A stretch of DNA of 5,335 bases from Aequoribacter sp003520285 (GCA_963966765.1 CAXAAR010000122.1:1-5335); one strand, 5' to 3'; positions 1-5,335 are shown, numbered from the stretch's first letter. Notes: generated from the letters alone by a model not told the origin. A program made the numbers and translations.

Positions 1-75
1 TGCACTGAGCATCATCGCCGCACTAGCTTTCACACGGCTGTCGAAACTCGCAATTTGTGGTCCTTGCGGCCATGA
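1..75 (+). CDS. C-terminal end of a PilW-like type IV pilus minor pilin (partial)
   Basis: Frame 1 is open from the left edge to a TGA at 73-75 and gives 24 residues ending RNLWSLRP. The stretch HRRTSFHTAVETRN resembles, from memory, the usual end of PilW proteins, which often finish with an Arg-Arg-x-Phe-x-Thr-x-Val-x-Leu-Arg-Asn pattern. PilW is a minor pseudopilin that helps prime type IV pilus assembly at the inner membrane. The stop overlaps the ATG of the next gene as ATGA (72-75), and the following genes are PilX-like and PilE-like, which fits the usual pilV-pilW-pilX order. Only a short tail is visible, so the identity rests mainly on position and could instead be another minor pilin. 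Confidence 0.5.
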   Translation, partial: CTEHHRRTSFHTAVETRNLWSLRP

Positions 76-707
76 CGCGTTGCGCGTTACGGGTGCAGGC
101 GGCAGGTCTGACAAAGTGGAGTCAGTGCGGGAGTATCGTTCTGATCTCGACGCTATTTTTACTGGTTCTGGGATTGATGGCAGTTGCACTCACGGAGAGT
201 AGTCTGATGCAAGTTCAAATGTCTCATAAGGAATCGGCGCGTCTGCAAATCAAGCACGAGGCCATGGGGTTGATCGATGATGCGATTTTGCGTATCGGTA
301 ATATGAGTTTGGAGCATCAAGTGAACTCCACGGACTGTGACGAGAGTGACTGGTTCAGCTCGGGTTTCGACTGTGCGAACGCGAATGTGGTCGCCGAGAG
401 AATCCTGAGCTCAGGCGAGATCAATGTCTCGGTTCAAGATCGGGGTCTGATCACAAGCAAGAGCACTTTCGAGGCTCTAGAGCATCGGTTTGGAGCGGTT
501 ATCCTGGGAGCCGTCAGAAAAGAGATTAGGGTAGATATTGACCGTTCAGCTCAGTCATTAGGTCGGGTTGTATTAATTCAGGGCGTAGTGCAAGTATCCA
601 CGGCACCGGTTGAGCCGCTGGACTCAGTGTTGGTATCCTCAGACCTAGATCACCCAGAATTCAGCCTACTGAAGACTTACTTTCGTGAAACCGGGCTCGA
701 TCGATGA
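72..707 (+). CDS. pilX: PilX-like type IV pilus minor pilin / assembly protein
   Basis: The product is 211 residues from ATG 72. I prefer this start to GTG 57 (216 residues) because it forms an ATGA overlap with the upstream stop; neither has a clear Shine-Dalgarno. A leader of about 20 residues ends in Gly20, followed by a hydrophobic helix (about 21-41, SIVLISTLFLLVLGLMAVAL) and an amphipathic stretch TESSLMQVQMSHKESARLQ. This matches the PilX N-terminal pattern, in which polar residues follow the membrane helix. If cut after Gly20, mature position 5 is Ile, not the Glu of major pilins; PilX and the type II secretion protein GspK are known to lack that Glu. The periplasmic part has Cys89 and Cys101, which could form a disulfide; the rest is not recognisable. 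PilX sits in the pilus-tip priming complex with PilV, PilW, PilE and PilY1. The gene overlaps pilE by 4 bases (704-707), implying coupling. The family is fairly sure, the exact symbol less so. Confidence 0.72.
   Translation: MTRCALRVQAAGLTKWSQCGSIVLISTLFLLVLGLMAVALTESSLMQVQMSHKESARLQIKHEAMGLIDDAILRIGNMSLEHQVNSTDCDESDWFSSGFDCANANVVAERILSSGEINVSVQDRGLITSKSTFEALEHRFGAVILGAVRKEIRVDIDRSAQSLGRVVLIQGVVQVSTAPVEPLDSVLVSSDLDHPEFSLLKTYFRETGLDR
272..286 (+). repeat. 15-base direct repeat, copy 1 (inside pilX)
   Basis: GATCGATGATGCGAT lies within pilX codons, read in frame as ...ATC GAT GAT GCG ATT. An identical copy occurs at 699-713 over the pilX/pilE junction. A function is not evident; it may be chance. 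Confidence 0.5.
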
Positions 708-713
708 TGCGAT
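699..713 (+). repeat. 15-base direct repeat, copy 2 (pilX stop / pilE start)
   Basis: This is an exact copy of the 15 bases at 272-286. Here it contains the ATGATG double start of pilE (704-709) and the TGA stop of pilX (705-707), and it is read in a different frame from copy 1. The two copies are 427 bases apart. Confidence 0.5.
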
Positions 714-1180
714 ACTCGCTTCAGAGGTACTGGCCTTGTCAATCTCATAGTTACCGTCGCGAACGCGGTTTGACGGTGATTGAGTTAAGTGTGGTATTGC
801 TGATTACTGGGTTGCTGTTATCACTATCGATTGCGAGTTATCGATCACTTTTGCTCAAAAACCATCGCATTGTTGCTCAGGCAGCCTTGCTTGAGTTGGT
901 GACTCGTCAGGCTCAGTTTTTTGCTAATAATCTGCGCTACGCACTGACCTTTGACGAGCTCGGGTTGCCATCTCCCTATTTTATCTCGGGGACGGCGACA
1001 GCGGTTGAATCCCGTCAAGCAAGTTATGAGATCAACTGGGTAGTTGAAGACAGTCGGTGGTTGGGATTCACGGCGATACCGATGAACGAGCAGCGTCAAG
1101 ACGAACAGTGCGGTACTTTGTCGATAACGCGTATTGGCGAGCGATCTGCCACCGGTCGCCTCTCGACCGATTGCTGGTAG
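704..1180 (+). CDS. pilE: PilE-like type IV minor pilin
   Basis: The 158-residue product has a class III (prepilin peptidase) signal RRERG|LTVIELSVVLLITGL. Cleavage is expected after Gly22, with Leu at mature position 1 and the conserved Glu at position 5 (Glu27). The hydrophobic helix runs to about residue 45 and is followed by the PilE-family stretch AQAALLELVTRQAQFFANN (59-77) and RYALTFDELGLP. Cys136 (in QCGTLSI) and Cys157 (in TDCW) would close the C-terminal disulfide loop. Endings of the form CGTL...DCW are typical of this minor pilin family, which joins the pilus-tip complex. The start is ATG 704, or the adjacent ATG 707; no other start codon lies before the cleavage site, so the 22-residue leader is real although unusually long. 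It is the last gene of the pilin cluster; a small palindrome follows 3 bases after the stop. A divergent major pilin is possible but less likely given the operon. Confidence 0.82.
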   Translation: MMRYSLQRYWPCQSHSYRRERGLTVIELSVVLLITGLLLSLSIASYRSLLLKNHRIVAQAALLELVTRQAQFFANNLRYALTFDELGLPSPYFISGTATAVESRQASYEINWVVEDSRWLGFTAIPMNEQRQDEQCGTLSITRIGERSATGRLSTDCW

Positions 1181-1183
1181 AGA

Positions 1184-1211
1184 TGCACTTGGTGCAGTAA
1201 TTGCCTATACT
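1184..1211 (+). promoter_or_regulatory. Candidate nadE promoter with overlapping palindrome
   Basis: In the 60-base gap between pilE and nadE, TGCAC-TTG-GTGCA (1184-1196) is a perfect 5-base inverted repeat with a 3-base loop. TATACT at 1206-1211 differs from the sigma-70 -10 consensus by one base. A start point near 1218 would leave a leader of about 23 bases holding the ribosome binding site. No good -35 hexamer lies at 16-18 bases; the palindrome covers that position, so it could be an operator. It could also be a weak hairpin after pilE, but no T-run follows, so it is a poor intrinsic terminator. Seen by eye only. Confidence 0.3.
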
Positions 1212-1228
1212 CGGCGTCTTCAAATTGC

Positions 1229-1232
1229 GAGG
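1229..1232 (+). promoter_or_regulatory. Ribosome binding site that decides the nadE TTG start
   Basis: GAGG lies 8 bases before TTG 1241 and 14 bases before the next in-frame candidate, GTG 1247. The spacing favours the TTG start. Confidence 0.55.
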
Positions 1233-1240
1233 TCGCAACC

Positions 1241-2890
1241 TTGACGGTGAGTATCCAATTTGCGCTGGTGCAGTGCAATCCGATCGTGGGAGATTTTGAC
1301 GGTAACGTGGCGCTGTGTGTCGCGGCGATAGAGCGTGCGAAAGAGGAACACGAGCGTCCTGTTATCGTGTTCCCCGAGCTTGTCCTTATCGGTTATCCTC
1401 CCGAAGACTTGTTGCTGCGACCGAGCGTAGGTCCGCGAGTTGATCGAGCGCTTGCGGAGCTTTGTGAAGTGGTTGGAGATGCTTATGCCATCGTGGGGTA
1501 TCCTCGGCGAGATGGCGACAAGCTTTACAATGCTGCTGGCGTATTGCACCAAGGCAAAATCATCGCCGAATATCACAAGTGGTGCTTACCGAACTATCAG
1601 GTTTTTGATGAAAAACGCTACTTCGAGTCGGGCGACTCAGCGTGTGTTTTCGAGGCCTACGGACACGCGGTCGGGTTGACGGTGTGCGAGGATATTTGGT
1701 TTTCACAACCTACTCAAGCGGCCGCGCAAGCGGGGGCCCAAGTGATTATCAACATCAATGCCTCGCCCTTCCATAAAGGCAAGCAGGCGGAACGCGAGCG
1801 CGTCGTTGCCGATCGTGTGGCTGAGAGCGGCGTGCCGATTGTTTATGTGAATCAAGTGGGGGGCCAAGACGAATTGGTATTCGATGGTGGCTCTTTTGTG
1901 ATGGATGCGGATCAGCAGTGTGTTTATCGATCCCCGAGATTTGAGACCGATTATGGAAGCGTGACTTTTCCACTTCCTGTCGATCAATCGAGAGTCCTTG
2001 AGACGTCAGACACTGGCCGGAAAATCGCGGGATTTCCGGTCGATACGCTAGAAGAAATATGGAAAGCTCTGGTGCTTGGCGTACAGGATTACGTGAACAA
2101 AAATGGGTTTCCTGGCGTTCTGCTGGGACTGTCGGGGGGCGTTGATTCGGCTCTAACACTTGCTGTTGCGCAAGCTGCGCTGGGAAGCGATCGGGTACAC
2201 GCCGTTATGATGCCCTTCCGCTATACCTCTCAGATGAGCATAGAAGACGCTGCACTGCAGGCTCAGTGGCTGAACGTGCATTACAGTGTGATCCCGATAG
2301 AAGATATCTATGAGAGTTTCACGCAGGCTTTGGCGGACGAGTTCCTGGGGTATGAACCAGATTCCACTGAAGAAAACATTCAAGCGCGCGCGCGCGGTGT
2401 ATTGCTGATGTCGCTGTCTAATAAGACTGGAAAACTGGTCTTAACGACAGGTAATAAGAGTGAAATCGCAGTGGGTTATTCGACACTTTATGGTGATATG
2501 GCGGGCGGGTTTAATGTCTTGAAAGACGTACCCAAAACTCTTGTGTTTGCCTTGTGCCATTATCGTAACAGCCTGCAGCAGAGTATTCCTGATCGAGTTA
2601 TTAGTCGGCCACCGTCTGCCGAGTTGGCGCCTGGTCAGACAGACCAAGATTCGCTGCCCCCTTACGAGATTTTAGATCAGCTGATCGATTTATATGTCGA
2701 GCAAGACTGCAGCGCTGAACAGATTATCGAGCAGGGTTTCGATCAGCAGGATGTCTATCGCGTGATTCGCCTGATCGACCTCAATGAATATAAGCGCAGA
2801 CAGGCGCCGGTCGGTATCCGACTCAGCATGAGAGGTTTTGGGCGCGACAGACGATATCCAATTACCGCTCGCTGGCGCGCAGGTTTTTAA
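1241..2890 (+). CDS. nadE: Glutamine-dependent NAD+ synthetase
   Basis: This enzyme performs the last step of NAD biosynthesis in the cytoplasm: deamido-NAD+ + ATP + glutamine to NAD+, with AMP, PPi and glutamate released. The product is 549 residues, full length for the two-domain form. The N-terminal nitrilase-type glutaminase (about 1-260) carries the Glu-Lys-Cys triad: Glu46 in VFPELVLIGYPPEDLL, Lys113 in YHKWCLPNY and Cys149 in LTVCEDIW. The C-terminal synthetase domain (about 270-549) has the ATP PP-loop SGGVDSA at 298-304, the NIQARARG segment at 379-386, TTGNKSEIAVGYSTLYGDM at 402-420 and RPPSAEL at 456-462. All expected catalytic motifs are present, so it should be active and able to use glutamine directly rather than only ammonia. 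TTG 1241 is chosen for its GAGG at 8 bases; GTG 1247 is the alternative. It is probably transcribed from its own promoter in the gap after pilE, though readthrough from the pilin operon is possible. Its stop overlaps the stop of convergent bamD. Confidence 0.97.
   Translation: MTVSIQFALVQCNPIVGDFDGNVALCVAAIERAKEEHERPVIVFPELVLIGYPPEDLLLRPSVGPRVDRALAELCEVVGDAYAIVGYPRRDGDKLYNAAGVLHQGKIIAEYHKWCLPNYQVFDEKRYFESGDSACVFEAYGHAVGLTVCEDIWFSQPTQAAAQAGAQVIININASPFHKGKQAERERVVADRVAESGVPIVYVNQVGGQDELVFDGGSFVMDADQQCVYRSPRFETDYGSVTFPLPVDQSRVLETSDTGRKIAGFPVDTLEEIWKALVLGVQDYVNKNGFPGVLLGLSGGVDSALTLAVAQAALGSDRVHAVMMPFRYTSQMSIEDAALQAQWLNVHYSVIPIEDIYESFTQALADEFLGYEPDSTEENIQARARGVLLMSLSNKTGKLVLTTGNKSEIAVGYSTLYGDMAGGFNVLKDVPKTLVFALCHYRNSLQQSIPDRVISRPPSAELAPGQTDQDSLPPYEILDQLIDLYVEQDCSAEQIIEQGFDQQDVYRVIRLIDLNEYKRRQAPVGIRLSMRGFGRDRRYPITARWRAGF
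2384..2396. repeat. 13-base alternating GC run inside nadE
   Basis: An uninterrupted GCGCGCGCGCGCG run encodes the Ala-Arg-Ala-Arg of the NIQARARG segment of NadE. The residues are conserved in the family, so the run is probably a by-product of codon choice, though such runs are prone to slippage and Z-DNA. Confidence 0.6.
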
Positions 2891-3792
2891 GGTGTGTAAT
2901 TAAACTGCGGTGGGGTGGGCGGATCAAACAGCCCAAGACTTGCGCGGTTGATCCAAGATTCATCGGCATCGGCCACTTGCTCGGGATTAAACTGGCCGTC
3001 ACGGTCGAGGCTGGGGTGATCTGGATAGTTAAGAGCCAAAGTCTCGATCGCCGGTTGCGCTAACTCTGGCATTTCTAAGAGCAAATAGCCATGTGCCATG
3101 ACTGCTAGGGCATCCGCTGTCGCATCGCTGCGCTGGTAATTCTCTATGACGAACCGTCCGCGATTGACGGCTGCCAAATAGGCACCGCGTCTGAAATAGT
3201 AATTAGCGACGTCGATTTCGTGTCGTGCCAGCAGGTTCCTGAGGTGAACCATTCGGGCCCGCGCGTCTGGCGCGTAACTTGAATCTGGAAAGCGAGCCAG
3301 CAATTGGGCGAACTCGGTAAAGGCTTGCTGGATATGACTGGTATCACGCGATGACTCAGAAGTGGGTAGAAAACGCGCAAAAATGTTGTTATTTCCCGAG
3401 TGAGCAGCCAGTCCTTTCATGTAGTACGCGTAATCAATACTGGGGTGCTGGGGGTGCAAGCGAATGAAACGATCGGCAGCTTCGATGGCCGCTTCTGGTT
3501 GATAAGCCCCATAGTGGGCGTAAATAATTTCGAGCTGTGCCTGCTCTGCATACTTACCGAAAGGATATCGGGATTCCAAGCGTTGCAGTGTCTTGATAGC
3601 CAGATCAAAGTTTTTAGACTTCAGATACTTTTGCGCTTCTGAGTAGATTTGTCGCTCTGCGGCGTTAGCATCGCTCTCGAGATCATCATTACTCGCGCAG
3701 CCTCCCAGAAGTGCAACGAACACAAGTGCCATTAATGAAGCTAAAAAGCGTGAGGTATTGGGCATGGCTGACATGGTAGACTCTGATTTCAT
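2887..3792 (-). CDS. bamD: Outer membrane protein assembly factor BamD (ComL/YfiO), lipoprotein
   Basis: BamD is the essential lipoprotein partner of BamA in the complex that folds beta-barrel proteins into the outer membrane. The 301-residue precursor has a lipoprotein signal peptide: hydrophobic stretch FLASLMALVFVALLGGC with lipobox LGGC and lipidated Cys32. Ala at +2 (not Asp) agrees with sorting to the outer membrane. After the linker, TPR-type helical pairs begin at about 45 (RQIYSEAQKYLKSKNFDLAI) and include the family-typical ESRYPFGKYAEQAQLE (73-88), ADRFIRLHPQHPSIDYAYYMKGL (in two parts, 106-128) and FPDSSYAPDARARM (168-181). The C-terminal tail is Pro/Asn-rich and not distinctive. 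The length lies between the E. coli form (about 245) and Pseudomonas forms (about 340). Start: ATG 3792 has no Shine-Dalgarno; Met7 (3774) or Met10 (3765) would give a more usual 22-25 residue signal peptide. It is divergent from rluD and convergent with nadE (4-base stop overlap). Confidence 0.95.
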   Translation of the reverse strand: MKSESTMSAMPNTSRFLASLMALVFVALLGGCASNDDLESDANAAERQIYSEAQKYLKSKNFDLAIKTLQRLESRYPFGKYAEQAQLEIIYAHYGAYQPEAAIEAADRFIRLHPQHPSIDYAYYMKGLAAHSGNNNIFARFLPTSESSRDTSHIQQAFTEFAQLLARFPDSSYAPDARARMVHLRNLLARHEIDVANYYFRRGAYLAAVNRGRFVIENYQRSDATADALAVMAHGYLLLEMPELAQPAIETLALNYPDHPSLDRDGQFNPEQVADADESWINRASLGLFDPPTPPQFNYTP

Positions 3793-3839
3793 AAAGCGTC
3801 ATTTAACCACAAGCCGAGCACTTCATAAACAGGTACCTC
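3793..3839. promoter_or_regulatory. Divergent bamD/rluD intergenic region
   Basis: These 47 bases separate the two start codons and should hold, or overlap, the promoters of both genes. On the + strand, CATAAA (3824-3829) is a weak -10 candidate with no convincing -35. AGG at 3831-3833 sits 6 bases before the rluD ATG and is its likely ribosome binding site; it lies in the 8-base palindrome AGGTACCT (3831-3838). On the - strand no clear hexamer pair or Shine-Dalgarno is seen for ATG 3792. If bamD starts at 3774 the gap becomes 65 bases. Confidence 0.4.
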
Positions 3840-4793
3840 ATGAAAGAACATATCAGACTCGAAGCCGTGGTGCCCAGTGAATTGCATGGGAAGCGGGTTG
3901 ATCTTGCCGCGGCGGCTCTGTGGCCTGCCTACTCTCGCGGAAAACTACAGTCTTGGATTAAGCAGGGTGGATTGCAGGTAGATGGCTCTAGCGTTCAGCC
4001 CAAGCAAGCTGTCGCGGTTGGCTCGAAACTCACTATCGATACAGAGTTGGAAGCGGTAGTTACTTGGCAGGCTGAGTCGATGCCTCTGAATCTGGTCTAT
4101 CACGACGATGATATCATTGTGGTTAATAAGCCCGTGGGTTTAGTGGTTCACCCAGGGGCTGGTAACTGGGAGGGGACATTGGTGAATGCGCTACTGGCCT
4201 TTGATCCCACTCTAGAGCAGCTTCCTCGTGCGGGCATTGTGCATCGATTAGATAAAGACACTTCAGGTGTAATGGTAGTTGCTCGCAGCCAGCTTGCGCA
4301 CCACAGCCTGGTCGAAGCACTGCAGGCAAGAGAGGTGTCGCGGCATTATATCGCTATCGCTCATGGCGCCCTGACGGGTGGCGGTAAAGTGGACGCACCC
4401 ATTGGACGCCATCCGACGGCACGCAAGAAAATGGCCGTTGTTGATTACGGTAAGCCTGCGGTGACACATTTTAATCTGGTGCAGCGATATCGGCATTTCA
4501 CGCAGTTGAAGTTGTCGCTCGAAACTGGAAGAACCCACCAAATCCGAGTTCATATGGCGCATCGGAAGAATCCTCTAGTTGGTGATTCTGTTTATGGCGG
4601 ACGATCCAGAATTCCCGCAGATAGTGATCAGGTGCTGGTAGACGCTATCCGGTATTTTCCTCGTCAAGCCTTGCATGCTGAGCAGCTGTCGTTCCAGCAT
4701 CCGGCGAGCGGGGACTGGGTTAGCTTTCATGCGCCGATACCAGAAGATTTACAGAACCTTATCGATGTGCTCGACCGGTATGACCGAGTATAA
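3840..4793 (+). CDS. rluD: 23S rRNA pseudouridine synthase RluD
   Basis: RluD isomerises uridines to pseudouridine in helix 69 of 23S rRNA (positions 1911, 1915 and 1917 in E. coli), a late step in 50S maturation important for subunit joining and termination. The 317-residue product has an N-terminal S4 RNA-binding domain (about 18-75, GKRVDLAAAALWPAYSRGKL...IKQGGLQVDG), then the RluA-type catalytic domain. Visible motifs are DDIIVVNKPVGLVVHPG (90-106), the catalytic loop GIVHRLDKDTSGVMVV (132-147) with nucleophile Asp138, ETGRTHQIRVHMA (228-240) and the family ending RQALHAEQLSFQHP (275-288). Length and motif order match E. coli RluD (326). S4 domain plus HRLDKDTSG fits RluD better than RluA, which lacks S4; RluC is the main alternative, but the bamD and pgeF neighbours are the known RluD context. 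ATG 3840 has AGG 6 bases upstream. The last 14 bases overlap pgeF, so the two are likely cotranscribed. Confidence 0.95.
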   Translation: MKEHIRLEAVVPSELHGKRVDLAAAALWPAYSRGKLQSWIKQGGLQVDGSSVQPKQAVAVGSKLTIDTELEAVVTWQAESMPLNLVYHDDDIIVVNKPVGLVVHPGAGNWEGTLVNALLAFDPTLEQLPRAGIVHRLDKDTSGVMVVARSQLAHHSLVEALQAREVSRHYIAIAHGALTGGGKVDAPIGRHPTARKKMAVVDYGKPAVTHFNLVQRYRHFTQLKLSLETGRTHQIRVHMAHRKNPLVGDSVYGGRSRIPADSDQVLVDAIRYFPRQALHAEQLSFQHPASGDWVSFHAPIPEDLQNLIDVLDRYDRV

Positions 4794-5335
4794 CGAGCCG
4801 GTCGTGGCATATCCTGATCTCGACTTGCCAGCGGGTATCCGCTTTTGGGTCGCGTATGGGCCAGATCACAGTTATGAATGGTCAACGCGTGGCCAGCAAG
4901 ATACCCACTTACTCGCTCAAACACTGGGTGTGGATTGGATCACTCGGATGCATCAAACCCATTCAACGAGCGTTATCGAGGTCGAGCGAGCGCTGGCTGA
5001 GCTGAGTAATGTCGATGGGTGTGTTAGCAGAGCACACTGCAGTCTGGCCGTCATGACAGCAGACTGTTTGCCGCTGTTAGCTTGTGATGCATCAGGCACT
5101 TCCATTGGCGCCTGTCATGCAGGCTGGAGAGGGCTAGCTCAGGGTATCATTCCCCGATGGCTCTCTGTGCTTGGCGCTGCAGCGAGTGATCTACGGGTAT
5201 GGATTGGTCCCGCAATCAGTCAATCAAAGTTCCAAGTAGGATCCGAGGTGGTCGCCGCCTTTGGCGCGAGTCCACACTTTAAAGGCGTCGATATTCAGCC
5301 GTATATCGCGGCTGATGCTTCGCGAGCCGGCGCGT
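4780..5335 (+). CDS. pgeF: Peptidoglycan editing factor PgeF (YfiH family), 3' end outside window
   Basis: An open frame from ATG 4780 runs 185 codons to the right edge without a stop. It overlaps the rluD stop (TAA 4791-4793) by 14 bases. The family signatures are clear: Gln59-Thr-His61 in MHQTHS, Cys96 in AVMTADCLPLL, His113 in CHAGWRGLAQG, and WIGPAISQSKFQVGSEV (141-157). His61, Cys96 and His113 match the metal-site His-Cys-His set of E. coli YfiH (His71, Cys107, His124 from memory). YfiH/PgeF prevents L-Ser from replacing L-Ala at the first position of the peptidoglycan peptide; older annotations call it laccase, polyphenol oxidase or DUF152. The rluD-pgeF order is widely conserved in gammaproteobacteria. 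The N-terminal 50 residues are odd: the usual Thr-Thr-Arg-x-Gly-Gly-Val-Ser and Asn-Leu-Gly signatures are absent, and His61 comes about 10 residues early. About 60 C-terminal residues should lie beyond the window. No clear Shine-Dalgarno precedes the ATG, so coupling to rluD is likely. Confidence 0.9.
   Translation, partial: MTEYNEPVVAYPDLDLPAGIRFWVAYGPDHSYEWSTRGQQDTHLLAQTLGVDWITRMHQTHSTSVIEVERALAELSNVDGCVSRAHCSLAVMTADCLPLLACDASGTSIGACHAGWRGLAQGIIPRWLSVLGAAASDLRVWIGPAISQSKFQVGSEVVAAFGASPHFKGVDIQPYIAADASRAGA

Noticed and set aside
57..71. GTG 57 as the start of the pilX-like gene
   Set aside because: It gives 5 more residues but no ribosome binding site, and it would lie well inside the upstream reading frame. 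ATG 72 makes the same ATGA overlap as the next gene pair.
1220..1576. 118-codon open frame on the - strand
   Set aside because: It is antisense to the nadE glutaminase domain and its promoter region; no family resemblance, a mirror of codon bias.
1755..2159. 134-codon open frame on the - strand
   Set aside because: It is fully antisense to the conserved nadE frame, and its translation shows no recognisable domain or typical composition.
2384..2396. Alternating GC run as a phase-variation tract
   Set aside because: The encoded residues belong to a conserved NadE segment and the frame is intact; a switch in a housekeeping enzyme is implausible.
2860..2890. GC-rich stretch followed by TTTTT at the end of nadE as an intrinsic terminator
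   Set aside because: I could not form a continuous stem of more than 3 base pairs immediately before the T-run.
4263..4562. 99-codon open frame on the - strand
   Set aside because: It lies antisense to the rluD catalytic domain, with no motif and no ribosome binding context.
4800..4960. Frameshift in pgeF hiding the normal N-terminus
   Set aside because: Neither alternative frame encodes the expected Thr-Thr-Arg-x-Gly-Gly-Val-Ser motif, and the chosen frame is open throughout.
1..5335. Mobile elements, tRNA or rRNA genes, CRISPR arrays, toxin-antitoxin or defence genes
   Set aside because: Nearly every base is accounted for by housekeeping or pilin genes. No transposase-like frame, regular spaced repeats or cloverleaf candidates were seen.

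Overview
The window looks like core chromosome of a gammaproteobacterium of moderate GC (roughly 50%, estimated by eye), probably an environmental or marine relative of the Pseudomonas/Cellvibrio group. Three things point that way: the family-level resemblance of every protein, a type IV pilus minor-pilin cluster, and the bamD / rluD / pgeF block. From memory, Pseudomonas aeruginosa keeps the same neighbourhood (pgeF-like gene, rluD and comL/bamD beside pilS-pilR and the fimU-pilV-pilW-pilX-pilY1-pilE cluster). The genus cannot be named from the sequence alone. There is no gene-free stretch longer than about 60 bases.

Left part (1-1180, + strand): the end of a type IV pilus minor (pseudo)pilin operon. 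It holds the last 24 codons of a PilW-like gene, a PilX-like gene and a PilE-like gene. Each pair is joined by a 4-base ATGA stop/start overlap, so the three are almost certainly cotranscribed and translationally coupled. The large adhesin gene pilY1, often found between pilX and pilE, is not there.

Middle (1181-3792): a 60-base gap carries a small palindrome and a TATACT box, followed by nadE (glutamine-dependent NAD+ synthetase, + strand, TTG start). nadE converges on bamD (outer-membrane assembly lipoprotein, - strand), and the two stop codons overlap by 4 bases.

Right part (3793-5335): a 47-base divergent gap separates bamD from rluD (23S rRNA pseudouridine synthase, + strand). rluD overlaps by 14 bases the start of pgeF (YfiH family, peptidoglycan editing factor), which runs off the right edge. 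pgeF has no stop inside the window and was found by direct reading of the frame.

The genes serve pilus assembly, NAD biosynthesis, envelope biogenesis and ribosome maturation. Mobile elements, tRNA/rRNA genes, CRISPR arrays and defence-type genes were looked for and not seen. I did not find a new biological system. The points most worth a second look are the missing pilY1, the divergent N-terminus of PgeF, the long prepilin leaders, and the possible operator/promoter ahead of nadE.
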